64,000 bases of DNA from NCBI GenBank assembly GCA_964036315.1, contig OZ038517.1, positions 20,616,074-20,680,073 of the forward strand. Reading direction: 5' to 3'. Positions 21,775 to 32,814 of this stretch are shown one piece after another. This stretch comes from Acanthosepion esculentum. Its lineage: Eukaryota; Mollusca; Cephalopoda; Sepiida; Sepiidae. A program made the translations under genes and the position numbers. Each line of letters starts with the position of its first letter. Positions within the stretch are counted from its first letter, which is position 1. The notes beneath the pieces were generated by a model. The model was not told the DNA's origin, searched no databases, and worked only from the letters and a program-made list of their open reading frames with translations.

Positions 21775-22290
21775 CATATATGGCCTGGTGACCCTGCTGT
21801 ACGTCTTGAGGTTCTCGACAAAATCCAGAGATGAATATGCAATGTGATAGGTCCTGATCTGGCATCTAGTTTACAGTCGCTTTCTCACAGACGTGCCGTG
21901 GCTTCCCTCTGTCTCTTCTACAAGTATTTTCACAGCAACTGTTCCAATGAGCTACTTTTGCTGGTTACCAGACTGCATAAATTTAAGCAAGCTACTAGGC
22001 TGGCAACTCAGTCCCACCCATTCACTGTCGAAATGGTTAAATCTAACTGTCTCTTCTGCTCAAACAGCTTCTTTTCTTGTACTTCCTGTCTGTGGAACTT
22101 CCTTGCTTGCTTCCCCCTGATAACTATAATCTTCAAATATTCAAGTGTAATGTCAATCGACATCTGATACCTTGATCTTGTTCCCTGTCCTTCTCTGTAT
22201 CCTTTCCTCAAACACGCCTGTTTACTCTTGTTCTCAGTCCTCTGTAACCCCTTGCTTGCTAGTGGCACTCCCGCCTTAGGATATTGCTCA
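21775..22290 (+). pseudogene. LINE ORF2 3' end fragment
   Basis: The plus frame carries LASSLQSLSHRRAVASLCLF, YKYFHSNCSNELL, LATQSHPFTVEMVKSNC and CLWNFLACFP, the C-terminal tail of the LINE reverse transcriptase seen again, nearly identical, at 63.2-63.5 kb. A stop interrupts the KIQR part at 21832. The 3' tail (CTGTAACCCCTTG, CTAGTGGCAC) follows at 22240-22265. Confidence 0.75.
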
Positions 22291-22489
22291 ACGGAGAGAT
22301 AGCAATTCACCAAACAATAGAAAAATTTTACCTGAGGAGAAATTTCAAAAAACTTAAATACTGACTAATGGTTAAATCCACTTTGGTAGTAAACAAAATA
22401 AGCTACTGCCACTGGTTAAAACACATTAAGCTGGGGAGTAAGAGTTTAATTTGTTAGCCAAGGATGGTGAGTTCAATCCTAGGTAGAAG

Positions 22490-22905
22490 TTAGCATAGTT
22501 AACAGAAATGATTTTTTATTAAAATGTCTTAGAAACAGTTATAGAAATTCAATGGAAATGATTCCTTATTAAAATGTCTTGGAAAGTGTTATCCTATAGA
22601 AATACAATGGAAATGATTCTTTATTAAAATGTCTTGGAAACAGTTATAGAAATGCAATGGAAATGATTCCTTATTAAAATGTTTCGGAAAGTCACCGTGT
22701 AGAAAATGATCTTGTACTAAATGTCTTGGAAACAGTTATCCTATAGAAATTCATTGGAAATGATTCTTTATTAAAATGTCTTGGAAAGTGTTATCCTATA
22801 GGAATGCAATGGAAATGATTCTTTATTAAAATGTCTTGGAAAGTGTTATCCTATAGAAATGCAATGGAAATGATTCTTTATTAAAAATGTCTTGAGGAAG
22901 TTTGA
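22490..22905. repeat. 56-bp minisatellite, second locus
   Basis: About eight units identical in type to 18480-18905 (AATGATTCTTTATTAAAATG, TCTTGGAAACAGTTA, TCCTATAGAAATG). Some units lack the CCT core. It flanks the Copia and LINE block on the opposite side from the first locus. Confidence 0.9.
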
Positions 22906-23550
22906 AGAATCATAATAGTTTAATGACCGTTTGATCTAATACAGTTTATTCAAAAGGTCTGTACAATCAAACCATTGTCTGTTAGATATTTTACATCATT
23001 CTTGAAGGGAGATTTTTGTTTAAAAAATTCTGTTTCAGCTAACATTAGAAAAATTCAATGTTTCCGTTGGGTCTGAGAAAGTTTTGATATTGTGTTGAGC
23101 CTGTAACTTGCTAATCGTACATTTATATGTAACACACTGAAAAGGTGGTTATGCCACAGAGCAGTGATTATGAAGCCAGCTTTGTAAACTATTATTATGG
23201 CTTTTTGTCGTTGTTTTTTCATGCCATGTTCCTTCAGGAAATGGGTGGTCATGATTTCTCTTAGATTCATTTTTGAAAACTTTGTTAATGGTGTCTGAGT
23301 TAACTCCTCCTTATTTCCAAATTGTTTAATTTCCTAATTGTCCAAATTGTTCCTAGGGGGCGCCATCTCTAAAGTATAGATAGATACACAAGAATACTTT
23401 GTTCTCTCTCTCTTTCTTCCACATTTCAGCGAACACTGCGACCATGTAAGGCTCTTGAAGAAGATTGCATTTTCCCCTTTTGTTGGGGGGCACTATACGT
23501 TTTCCTTGGAAAGACATCATGAACATTATGCGCAGACATATGCTTTCCAC
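22905..23550. other. Unassigned DNA with a small dispersed repeat
   Basis: About 23285-23370 (AACTCCTCCTT, TTCCTAATTGT, CTAGGGGGCGCC) is the reverse complement of 42030-42080 (AGGGCGCCCCCTAGTGAACA, AATTAGGGAATTAAGGAGGA). Otherwise nothing recognised. Confidence 0.45.
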
Positions 23551-23915
23551 CTTAATGCCTTGACTGCATGAATTTAAGCGTGATACTTGATTGGCAAGTG
23601 GGTCTCACTGTTTTAGTGTTGAAATACATGTACCCGTATATTCTATTCTTATAGTTTCTTTTCTCACACTTCTCCCATTTGGAAATTCCTTGTTTGACTG
23701 CCACCAACAATCTTCAAAAATTTAAATGCAACACCAATTGCCATCTTCTATCTTCCTGAATCCTGTTCTTTTTTTTTGTCCTTTTTCCTCATTAACATTT
23801 TACATTTTCTTTCACTTTCTCCTCACTAAAGTCTTCTCATTCTCTTTCAGTCGCAGTAACCCCATGTTTGGCATTATCATTTTGCTTCAGGTGTAATGAT
23901 TAAAAAAAAATAGTT
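23550..23915 (+). pseudogene. LINE 3' end fragment
   Basis: From TGACTGCATGAATTTAAGCG through TTCAAAAATTTAAATGCAAC to the tail (GTAACCCCATG, GGCATTATCATTTTGCTTC and a final A-rich run at 23905). Coding content is badly eroded. The tail order matches other copies of the family. Confidence 0.65.
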
Positions 23916-24124
23916 TCCCTTTCCTTTATTACCTGTAAATTTTTTGAAAAAATAGTGAAATAGTTTTGCATTTCTTTCTTTGTGGTTTTGAATTCAGAAT
24001 ATTCTTTGTGTTCTATTTTTTTTTTTCTGTTTTAAATGTCATATCCCTTCATGATGTAGGCAATTATAGCTATCCTCAGGTTTCTTTTTCTTTATTATCT
24101 GCAAATTGCCATGACTACCCCCCA

Positions 24125-24775
24125 ACCTTTATTTCTCCAATATTCATCAACATTTGTTCCAATTTCTGTAGTGTAGAGTCTTTTCTCTTGAAACAGTCTC
24201 CAGATATCTTCTCACTTTGTAAAACTAATTTAAATTCTTCTATTGCTACCAAGGAATTCTCTGTTCCAGGCTATCTTCCTCTTTGCCAAAAAGATTCTAG
24301 CATACATATGCACATCCTTGGTGTTTAGATTCAGGAAAATTTCCCAATTGCAAGGGAATTGTCTCTTGAATCTCCAGATGATTCTTTCATGTGCTTTCGA
24401 CTTTTGTTATTGCACACTGTTAGCTATCTCATTTTCTTTTATCACTCATCTTCTCAGGACTAATATATTAAACAAAATTTTTGATAATAAAGAAATGACT
24501 CTCTTTCTACATTCATCTGCAAATATTTTTGTGTTTGATGAATTTAATGCTTATCATGCCAAGCATTCTGATGTTGCCAATATTCAGACTTTCAATTTTT
24601 CCATTGCCCAGTCTCTCGGTCAAATAGTTGATTTCCCAACTCATTTCCCTAATAAATCTGATCAATATTCTTCTTTATTTGATTTGTTCCTTACCTCCTC
24701 TCCAAGCTCTTGTTGAGCATCACAACATTGTCCTCTTGGCAATTCAAATCATACTGTAGTGTGTATTGATATTTC
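24125..24775 (+). pseudogene. LINE APE-type endonuclease, two frames
   Basis: The first frame reads SNFCSVESFLLKQSPDIFSL, CKTNLNSS and FSVPGYLPL. Here SPDIFSLCKTNL corresponds to the E-T/N-L strand carrying the metal-binding glutamate, here changed to lysine (CKTN for CETN), which would disable catalysis. After a frameshift comes ANIFVFDEFNAYHAKH (the G-D-F-N-x-H motif as DEFNAYH), then IQTFNFSIAQSLGQIVDFP and TSSPSSC. The layout is that of the exonuclease-endonuclease-phosphatase fold. Confidence 0.7.
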
Positions 24776-25285
24776 TTTTGAATTGTTTATTAGAAAGGAA
24801 CCTCATATTCTCAAAACTTCTTTCTGTTACCACTGTACTGATTGGGATTTATTTTGTGACTTTATTCGAGATGCTCCTTGGATTGATATTCTTAATCTTC
24901 CTATTGAGAATTGTGCCACAGTGGGTACTTCTTGGGTTAAAGCTGGCTTTTGTACCTTCTCAGAAATACCAGGCAAAACCACAGTCTTCTCCTTGGTTCA
25001 CACCGGCCTGTTCAGCCACTATGACCCATATGAATTGCTTTTACCAAATGTACCAGCATGATAATTCCCATCACAACAGACACTTATTTGTGACAGATTG
25101 AAATAATTGAAAACATGTCCTCAAAGCAGCTAAGTCTTTGTTTGCTGATAGAATGAAGCAACGTATAACCTCTAACATGTTTGGTTCTTGTGACTACTGG
25201 CAGGACTGTCATTTTGTGTTAAAGAAGAATAAGTCTTCTATTCCTCTCCCCGTCACTCAATTTGAGGTGTTAACATTTTCTACTG

Positions 25286-26110
25286 ATGAAGCAGAATGTT
25301 TTGCTCATAATTTCTCTTCAAATTCTACTCTTGACTCATCTGGAGTATCTTTGCCTGACTTTCAGAACTGAGTCTCTATTGAGTGATATGCTTATAACTC
25401 TGCCAATGGTTTCTGCTATCATCTCTAAACTGGATCCTCACAAAGTATATGTAGTTGATGGCATCCCTGCAATAGTCCTTAATAAATGTGCTCCTGAACT
25501 GGCCTCTGTTCTCTCTAAAATCTATAATAAATGCCTAGCTGCTTCTTGCTTTCCTGCTTTTTGGAAATCCTTTTGTGTAGTTACAGTCTTTAAGAACTCA
25601 GGTAAACTTTCTGTACTTTCTATTGGCCGATTAGCCTTCTATCTTTTTTGGTTAGTACCAGAGACTCTAATTAACTCTGAATTGATCAAGCATCTCACCT
25701 TGCAGGGTCTTCTTTCAGATAAGCAATATGACTTTCACTTCTCTAGATCAACTGCTGATGTGTTTACAATTATTGCTGAAAGAGTCTTTCAAGCTTATAG
25801 TGAAACTCATGCTGTTGCTTTGGATATCTCAAAGGGTTTGACTGGTCTTCTTTACAAGTTGAAAGGTTATGGTATTTCTGAACTGATTCAGTCTTATCAA
25901 ATCATGAAATGAAAGTTATCTTGAATGGCCACTCTTCTAGATCCTTTTTGCATAAATGCAGGTGTTCCCCATGTCTCTATTCTTGGACCTACATTGTTCC
26001 TAATTTTCATGAATGACCTTCCTGATGTCAACTCAGTATCTATGCTGATGACACAACTATTTACTCTTCTCTTAATAGTAAGGCAAATTGGCAGCTGATC
26101 TAAAAAAAAA
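25286..26110 (+). pseudogene. LINE reverse transcriptase domain
   Basis: The 208-residue frame to 25912 holds ISKLDPHKVYVVDGIPAIVL, FPAFWKSFCVVTVFKNSGKL and RSTADVFTIIAERVFQAYSE, followed by AVALDISKG, whose Asp is the motif A catalytic residue. Past a frame break, the plus strand continues with GVPHVSILGPTLF and NDLPDV. The YADDT motif C is at 26041-26055, and WLVNF follows. Both catalytic Asp pairs survive at the codon level but not in one frame. Confidence 0.8.
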
Positions 26111-26219
26111 AAAAATTACCTACAATTTGTTGTTAAATGGAGCAAGGAGTGGCTGGTTAATTTTAACATCTTCAAAATGAAACTGCTCTCTTTCAATTTT
26201 AATTTAATCTCTTTTTACT

Positions 26220-26820
26220 TTCCATCAGCATGGCTGATGCTAACCTGCAGGAAAGTAACTCATTGTACCTGGTATGAAGTGGAAAGAGTATATTGAATTA
26301 ATTGCTAAGTTTGCACCTAGGAAAGTTGGTTCACTGTATCATGGTAGACAATTTTTCTAATCAGAATCTATCTTGTACATTCTACCATTCATCCTTGCTT
26401 TGAATATTGCTGCCACATCAAGTCTGGTGCTTCTGCTATATATTTAGAGATCCTTGATAAAATCCCCCCCCCCCAAAAAAAAAATCTGCTATGTTATTGG
26501 TTCATTTGTCCCTTTTCCACCTCTGTAACACAACTTCCGTGTCTTTTCTATAAATATTTTCATGGTAATTGTCCTGATGACTTTTCCTTTACAAATTTAA
26601 GTATAGTACTAGATTGGCAGCTAGGTCTCATCATTTTTACAACTGAAATGACTAGATAAACCATAAGTTCTATGCTAACAGTTTCTTTTATTGCACTTCT
26701 TGCTTGTGGAATTCTCTTCTAGCTTCATGATTCCCTGTTAACTACAATCATCAAAATTTTAAATGCAATGTCAATCATTATCTTCTGTCGTTTTAATTCT
26801 GAAAATCTCTTGGGGGGAAA
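26220..26820 (+). pseudogene. LINE ORF2 C-terminal part
   Basis: MADANLQESN at 26230, then broken frames for the RKVGSL, ESIL and CFEYCCHIKSGA-like blocks, a C9 run plus A9 run at 26463-26484, and an eroded tail. The 2330-2745 fragment (minus) is its closest relative here. Confidence 0.65.
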
Positions 26821-26834
26821 AAAAAAACATTGTG

Positions 26835-26925
26835 AACAATCTTTTACTATAGAAATGCATTGCCAATGTTTGTTTTTTTTTTATTAAAATAGCATTGCAA
26901 TATCTTTCATTACAGAAATATACAG
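26835..26925. repeat. Two to three diverged 30-bp minisatellite units
   Basis: CTTTTACTATAGAAATGCAT, GCCAATG and CATTGCAATATC follow the 30-bp family pattern, and are cut by the mariner-like insertion at 26923. Confidence 0.6.
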
Positions 26926-27039
26926 GGTGTTTCAAAATATATATACCTATTTTGAAATTTTTTCAAGAAATAATTCAAGCAACTATATTTAATTTAAATA
27001 ATGTATATCAAGACAGTAATTATTATAAATGTGTGTTTT

Positions 27040-27739
27040 CAGTGGCAGACTTACAGTTTTGGAGCCCTAAAGCTTAGACAAATATGAGGGCTCCTTTGCA
27101 ATCAGTAACAATACATTTGAGGCTCCAACTGCCAAAATGAAGACTATGAATAGATTCTGGTGAGCTCAATGAACCCCTTACAGCTGGTGGTTTGAGTGCT
27201 GCAAACCCCTAAGAAAATTTTAAAATTTGACCTGTTAAGATCTGTTCTATGGATAATATTTGTTACTCCACATAGGGATTGAACTTACAGGTAAAAAGAA
27301 CTAATGCTTTGTTGGATTAACCTGTCTCTTCCGTTGGTTCAGATGGGTTTTGCCCAAGTAGCTCAATTTGAGCGAGTTGTCTTTCTCTAAGCTAGAAACA
27401 CTTTCAATTGCCAGGTTAATTTTTGTCAGAGTAATTCAGGACTAAACAGACATTCTGCTGCCTGGATAATATCCCTAAAATAATTAAACATGACCAGTTA
27501 CAGGATAATTTTGAGGCCATATGGGTATAAGACCAACATTAGCTACTTTTACTCATTGGCTTATGATTCTATCACTAAAATGGCCTTATTTTAATAACAA
27601 TCACTTTAGCAAAAAAACAAAAAAAAACAACATTGATTGAAAAAAAGTCACTCATTAAAAAAGTTTGCTTCAGGGGCCACACTGGAATTAGGGGCCCTGA
27701 AGCTTAAGCTTCATTAGTTTCATAGTATATCTGTCACTG
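27040..27739. mobile_element. Nested hAT-like non-autonomous element
   Basis: Left end CAGTGGCAGACTTACAG. The right end reads inward CAGTGACAGATATAC, with AAGCTTAAGCTTC and GGGCCC subterminal blocks mirrored by GGAGCCCTAAAGCTT. Ends of CAGNGGC type are typical of hAT elements. Candidate 8-bp flanks TGTGTTTT and CATGCTCT match at four of eight positions, all differences being transitions, so the duplication is only suggestive. The interior is non-coding. Confidence 0.5.
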
Positions 27740-27783
27740 CATGCTCTTAAGATTTTATCATCACGTTTTCAAATTGATGTCCA

Positions 27784-27990
27784 TTATGATCCAGCCATTG
27801 CTGACAATGCAATGAAATCATAAGCAGCAATCAACATTTTGGTAGGTATTTGGCGGCATTCTTGCTCTGCAGAAAGTTTAATTTCAGCGATTGTTGCTGG
27901 CTTTGTAGTATAGACTGGATCTTTTAAGTATCCCCACAAGAAAAAGGCTGACACCTGATGTAAAAGTGTGTATAAACGTTTCTGAGACAC
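27784..27990 (-). pseudogene. Mariner-type transposase C-terminal fragment
   Basis: The minus frame reads FFLWGYLKDPVYTTKPATIA, then EIKLSAEQECRQIPTKML. The F-F-L-W-G-Y-L-K block sits just after the last catalytic Asp of the DDE domain in many IS630/Tc1/mariner transposases. After the stop, the next frame carries QWLDHNGHQFENV, the usual C-terminus, so there is one frameshift. Catalytic residues are not retained in this fragment. Confidence 0.65.
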
Positions 27991-27994
27991 CCAG

Positions 27995-28590
27995 TATTAC
28001 AAATAACTTTTACTAAAGTAAAATATATAGCAAATAAATTTTACTATAAATTTTTTTTTTACTTTTACTATAAAAAAAATTGCTATGCAAATAACTTTTA
28101 CTATAGATGTGAATGTCAGTAATTTTCACTATAGTGATGAAATACAAATAATTTTACTATAGAAGTGTATGGGCTATTATGTTTATTATAAAAAGCATTG
28201 TAAATGATCTTTTACTAAAGGAATGAATTGTATTTAACTTTTATTATAGAAGTGTATTGCCAATTTTTTATTAAAGGAATTGCATTTAATTTTGTTATAG
28301 AAGTGTATTGTCTATAATGTTTACTATAAAAAAGCATTGTAAATGATCTTTTACTAAAGAAATAATTGCATGTAACTTTTATTATAGAAGTGCATTGCCT
28401 AGTTTTACTATAAAAATAAAAACATAGCAAATGATCCTTTTATTATAGGAGTGTATTTTACTAGGGTAAGGTGTTACCAATGAACTTTACAATAATTGGC
28501 ATTACAATTTTGACTTTTACAGTGCATTGCTAACATTTTTTTTTACCAAAAAAGTATTGTAAATGATTTTTCATATCCATGTCTTTTCCA
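27995..28590. repeat. Diverged minisatellite, ACTTTTACTATAGA family
   Basis: About 18 loosely periodic units (30-35 bp) with TTTTACTATAGAAGTGTATT and related forms. This is the 30-bp family in the 16.5-kb orientation, strongly diverged. Scattered units continue at 28860-28930. Confidence 0.75.
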
Positions 28591-28964
28591 AAGGCATTTG
28601 TCTGAATTGAACTGCTTCAGCTTGAGTTAGAACTCTTTTTGCTGACATCCATTAGCCTATTTGGCCACCTGCATCTCCAGTCTTTATTAACTGAGGTATC
28701 TAAGTAGAAAATATCCACAATAATAGCATTTCTGGTAATCAATAAGGCAGCGATTATAGTGGCTGATTATAAACATTTTCTGACAGTGCTTGTAAATAAG
28801 GATTTTCAAAAATAGACACTTAGGTTTGATCTCGTTTTTTTTTTTCAATAACTATGATTACAAATGACTTTTACTGTAGAAAATTGAACAATTACACTCG
28901 AATTTATTTTTGCTGTAGGAAGTGTTAGAATTTTGTTTTTTAATTACAAGGATGAATTTACATT

Positions 28965-29440
28965 ATTTCCAGTTGGACCAATTGCCTCATCTTTGTTAAT
29001 ATCATAATGTTTCTGTCATTGGCTCTCCAGCCTTCTTCAGGTATCTGCTGATTAGGCCAACTTTCAGGGAATTTCAAACTAAACACTTTATTTAATCTAT
29101 GGGAGTAGATTGTTCTCATTCCAATGTCCATATCTAGAGATATCTCATTTGAAGAAGATCCGAGACCACAGCGGCCAAACTGTGATAACAATAACAAAGA
29201 TTACATTAGTCCAACAGTAAATAATGATAACTCCTCTTACAAGAAATTCAGACAGAATGCGATCAGGTGATAATAACAACAAAGATGAGGATATTAGTCT
29301 GGATGTAAATAATGAGAATTCCTTATCCCAGAAAGTCAAACAGAAGGTGGTCAGGTGATAATAACAACAAAGATGAGGATATTAGTCTGGATGTAAATAA
29401 TGATAACACTTCATCCGATAAATTCAGACAGAATGAATTT
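28965..29440. repeat. Dispersed repeat copy plus 3 tandem about 88-bp units
   Basis: 28965-29170 (minus) is a diverged relative of the 6.0-kb repeat (CCAGCCTTCTTCAGGTA and ATTAGTCC-type blocks). From about 29195 its GATGAGGATATTAGTCTGG segment is amplified in tandem (three units, the last two 85-90 bp apart). Confidence 0.65.
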
Positions 29441-29700
29441 TTACATTACAAATGTGTTAGAAATTATTTTTATTATGGTAATGCTTTGTAAAGGATTATA
29501 TAGGGACTTTACTATAGAAATATATTGCAAAGGACTTTTACTATAGAAATTGCATTTTAAATGATTTTTACAATAGAAATGCATTAAGGTTTTACTATAG
29601 AATTTGCATTGCAACAAATTTTTACTAAAAAAATAAATCACAAAAGGCATTAAAAATGATTGTTGCTCTACAGTATTGCAAATAATCTTTATTATGGAAA
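29440..29700. repeat. Diverged 30-bp minisatellite units
   Basis: About eight units with TTTTACTATAGAAAT and ATTGCAAA motifs, same family as 28.0-28.6 kb. Confidence 0.75.
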
Positions 29701-29717
29701 TTAAATGAAATTGGTTC

Positions 29718-29771
<54 letters not shown>
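29718..29771. repeat. (TG)n(TA)n microsatellite
   Basis: Nine TG units followed by about 20 TA units. Confidence 0.95.
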
Positions 29772-29774
<3 letters not shown>

Positions 29775-29825
29775 TCTTCTGGTTTTATGCTTATTAGTTT
29801 TTAATGGTTTTGTCATTTCCTTTTT

Positions 29826-29899
29826 AGCCGGCTTACCCTAAAGATCTGTTTAGGTGAAACCTAGGTATATTTTCCTGGCTCTTTAGGATTTATTTTAGT

Positions 29900-29933
<34 letters not shown>

Positions 29934-30012
29934 TATGTAAGCCAGCTTACCCTAAAGATCTGTTTAGGTGAAACCTAGGTATATTTTCCTGGCTCTTTAG
30001 GATTTGTTTTAG

Positions 30013-30052
<40 letters not shown>
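29826..30052 (+). repeat. Tandem duplication of an 80-bp stem-loop unit plus (TA)n
   Basis: Two nearly identical copies (29826-29905 and 29938-30017), each followed by (TA)n. Each folds as an outer stem GCCGG or GCCAG with CUGGC, a perfect CCUAAA/UUUAGG hairpin, then GAA, the palindrome ACCUAGGU and A. The plan resembles the hammerhead folds in the window, but the core strand CUUAC does not match CUGANGA. Confidence 0.55.
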
Positions 30053-30053
<1 letters not shown>

Positions 30054-30337
30054 GTGATGTCTATATAGTGTTTTTATGGAACTTTTATGCAAGGTTTTCC
30101 TGAGACATGAAAAGTATTTCAAGGGAGGCACAAGGATAAAAAATTTTGAGAAATGCTGCACTATATATTTTTATATCAAAATTTGTGAATTTTAAACTAT
30201 AAAAAGTATTACAAAATTTTTTTATAAAAACAAATGCATAGCAATTGATTTCTATTGCAGAAGAACATTTTATAAGTTTTTATTAGCGTTATTACTGAAG
30301 ATTTTGCTACCAAACCAACTTAGGAATAATTCATATA

Positions 30338-30530
30338 CCATATATATACTGGCATATTTTGTGACATTTGAAGACCTAATTTTGAATTTAATTTTATGAA
30401 GGTTGCATCATACATGAGATATAAAATGTATTGCTGGTCCTGGCTACACTATTAACCAAACTATATATCTACTGTTGTCAAATTAGCTTCAAAATTAGGT
30501 CTTCAAAAGTTGCATGATATGCAAGTATAT
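30338..30530. mobile_element. Foldback (MITE-like) element, about 46-bp arms
   Basis: Arms TATATATACTGGCATATT at the left and its inverted partner AAGTATATATAG at the right continue inward to a shared TGAAGACCTAATTTTGAA. No coding content. The TA-rich ends make the target site ambiguous. Confidence 0.65.
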
Positions 30531-30559
30531 ATAGTAATTATTTTTTTACTTTTTTTTTT

Positions 30560-31590
30560 CTTTACAGATGTTATAAAATTGGCTAAAATTCTTGCAAGAT
30601 TCAAACTATTGTTCATGTTTGTAATTTTCAATTTGGCTTAATAACTTAGACAAAGAAAGACCAATTCAATTTCATCCTTAAACCAAAAAAAAAAATGCAC
30701 ATCTTTTTATAAATGACAGATACAACATTTAATCGACAAAACCCACTTTCTCTGTTGGAGGTGACTTTTGTGAAAAGCTGGTCTGATGAGGCTGTGCAAA
30801 ACACTTGTGCGCTGGCTGCTTACAAAAAAGAAAAAGAAAAAAAGTACTTACGCAGTGAAAAGGATGAAGAAGCAGTGAACAAAATTCATCTGAGAACAAG
30901 TGAGATGTAGAGAAACTTCTCTCAAAAAAAACAACAAAAAAAAAACACTTTCAGCACCTTTTTTTTCATAAACGTCTTCGAACATCTTAGACAAAACATT
31001 GTCGATTAATAAGTATTATCATTTTTCTTTTTTTAATGCAAGCAGTTTCAGACAGTGCAATATTTTTAATTTCTTGTAAATGTTATTTAATGATAGCTTT
31101 CTTGATCCTTCCCAGTGCTCCAATAACTATGGGCATAACAGTAGTTTGAAAGGTCTCACATTTTTTTTCAATTTCAAGATCATAATATTTACTTATTTTG
31201 TCATTATTGTTCACTATTTTGTCATATTATTTTTGCTATCATTTACCTAATGTTAAATCCCAAGAGCCACTCAAAGTAGAGGCTTGTAAAGGAATAAAAG
31301 GTGCATATTGTGAGGATATGTTGGATAGATAATTGTTGACCCTATACTTGAAGAGGTTCAGAATGTAGTGATCAAGGAAATGTCTTTTTGGATGTATGCT
31401 TCACTTTAACAGTTTTGATGGAAGAAGCTGTTTGAGTGGAACTTCTTCCTTACTAATGAAATATGATGAGGATGAGTAGACTGTGTACATTATATAGTGG
31501 GTCCTAGCTGTGATTGGAAGTCATATAAGACCCTATTTGCATTTAATATTACAGTATTATAGAATTAGTTGTTGTACAAGTACTGGTAGT
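30560..31590. other. Unassigned AT-rich DNA
   Basis: The small plus frame 30713-30910 (65 residues, Lys/Glu-rich) has no recognised motif. At 31258-31285 a CAAGAGCCACTCAAAGTAGA block recurs at 3403-3422 (diverged) and, inverted, at 12820-12845. Confidence 0.4.
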
Positions 31591-31965
31591 CTATGTGAAC
31601 ATTCTTCTATGTGCAGTGTCTCTTCCGAATGTGGGCGATTATGGCCCTCCACAACTCCCTATCATTTTCAGCTTTTAGTTTGTCTTCTACCAACCATTTA
31701 CACAACCTTGTTCGGCAGTTTAAATACTATTTCCCTCTGTCCTTCTTGTTTTCACTATGTCCGACAAAAATGTCAAATTCTCCAAGCCTTCTTTCCTCAT
31801 TATATGTCCTAAGAATTTTAACTCTTTCATTCTACATATAAGTGTCTGTTTTGTTCCTGTTCATCTTAAAACTGCCTCATTGCTGACATTGTATTCTCAG
31901 CATCCTTCTGTAGATTCACATTTCTATTATCTCAAGTCTCTTCATCTGTGAGGAGGTTGTCCAGA
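31590..31965 (-). pseudogene. LINE reverse transcriptase C-terminus (RTE-like)
   Basis: The minus strand in broken frames reads a RMKELKFLGHIMRKEGLENL-like block (about 31780-31835) and a block with WLVEDKLKAENDRELWRAII followed by AHIRKRHC (about 31610-31690). L-x-F-x-G-H-I-x-R and a final E-L-W-R-x-I-I-A are typical of the C-terminus of RTE-like and related LINEs, a different clade from the SPES/LWNSL LINE here. Stops are frequent. Confidence 0.6.
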
Positions 31966-32091
31966 AGTTGTTTTAAATATAAAACCTGGAAGACAGGTTT
32001 TAGTCATTTTCTTCAGAAACAAGAGGGTTTTATATAGGTCATCAAATAAGATGCTTTTTTCAATAATATTTCTTTCATCTTAATCTTAATT

Positions 32092-32092
<1 letters not shown>

Positions 32093-32129
<37 letters not shown>
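32093..32129. repeat. (TG)n(TA)n microsatellite
   Basis: Seven TG then about eleven TA units, adjoining the variant hammerhead at 32146. Confidence 0.95.
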
Positions 32130-32145
32130 CAAAAGAAAAGCTTAA

Positions 32146-32190
32146 GTTAGCCAGCACATTTCATCCTCTGATGGACTTTATCAAGGCAAA
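32146..32190 (-). ncRNA. Variant hammerhead-like fold (UUGAUAA core)
   Basis: The minus strand reads UUUGCC, UUGAUAA, A, GUCC, loop, GGAU, GAA, AUGUGCU, GGC. Helix II (GUCC/GGAU) and helix I (GCC/GGC) form. The helix III palindrome seen in the 35.3-kb copy (ACGCGU) is partly lost to CG-to-TG type changes. A decayed family member. Confidence 0.4.
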
Positions 32191-32354
32191 TGTAGGGATT
32201 TTGTTTTGCAACAAGTATTTGTACACAATAGTGGGGATGTCATTGATTTTTGGAATAGTATGCTTCGGGCTGACTGAGAAGTCAAAATAAATTATGTCAG
32301 ATGCCATGTGATGTAATTTAATGGTTAATAAATGAAAGTGAGTAAATGTTGTTG

Positions 32355-32720
32355 ATGGGGAGGCATGGTGGGGTAATGGGTAGTGGCTTGGATTGAGGAA
32401 TTGGAGAGCTGAGTTTGAATTCTAGTCAGATCTATTACGTTGACTTACAGGCTAATAACCTTGGGAAAGGTATGAATCTTCATTTCTCTCCCCAGCTATA
32501 GGTAAATAGCAGGATAAAATGGGTTCTATAGCCTTGGGTGGCAACCAGTCTAGAAGGAAAAACTCTGAATCCAAAACCAGCCTGGAGAGTGTTAGGCTCC
32601 GTCAGGCTATCTTGCCCCCAAAACACCACTTCTACTGCAGTTGCAATATATGTATGGCCCCTACAATTCTACAGGTCACAGAAGAAAAAGAAAAAAAATC
32701 TTGGTTGCTTTTTATTGCTA
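32355..32720 (+). repeat. tRNA-derived SINE
   Basis: The A-box-like part is at 32370-32400 (GGGGTAATGGGTAGTGGC). GAGTTTGAATTCTAGTC at 32411 is B-box-like. Then AATAACCTTGGGAAAGGTAT and TCTCTCCCCAGCTATAGG lead into a body ending GAAAAAGAAAAAAA. The same head and ACCCTT-GGAAAGGTATGAAT body occur in the 32.8, 33.2, 37.0, 42.9, 54.3 and 60.1 kb copies. No 5S part here. Confidence 0.7.
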
Positions 32721-32814
32721 CTTTCCTGTTAAGCCTAAGACTTATAGTAATCAAAGTTGATAAGAATTAAAGAAGGAGGTTTATTTTCTTACCTTTCTAA
32801 TGAATATTATTATT

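Larger units (their letters stand above)
24060..26820 (+). mobile_element. Nearly full-length degenerate LINE ORF2 (APE EN + RT)
   Basis: This is the longest LINE copy in the window. Going downstream: endonuclease N-terminus (24140-24328), endonuclease C-terminus (24480-24770), linker, reverse transcriptase (25286-26110), C-terminal region (26220-26700) and eroded 3' end. Gene order, the APE endonuclease and the SPES-to-LWNSL tail put it with Jockey/CR1-like non-LTR elements; the clade is not settled. At least six frame breaks. Confidence 0.8.
26923..27994 (-). mobile_element. Mariner/Tc1-like DNA transposon, degenerate
   Basis: The left end CAGGGTGTTTCAAAA (26923) and right end, read inward as CTGGGTGTCTCAGAA (27994), form imperfect terminal inverted repeats. 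TA dinucleotides lie outside both ends (26921-26922 and 27995-27996), the target duplication expected of Tc1/mariner elements. A transposase C-terminal fragment lies at the right end. The flanking 26.84 and 28.0 kb minisatellite blocks look like one array split by this insertion. Confidence 0.7.

Noticed and set aside
24060..26820. Active LINE
   Set aside because: Multiple frameshifts, and the endonuclease glutamate motif reads CKTN.
30780..30830. CTGATGAGGCTGTGC resembling a hammerhead core
   Set aside because: There is no GAAA following a complementary helix II, and no helix I or III.
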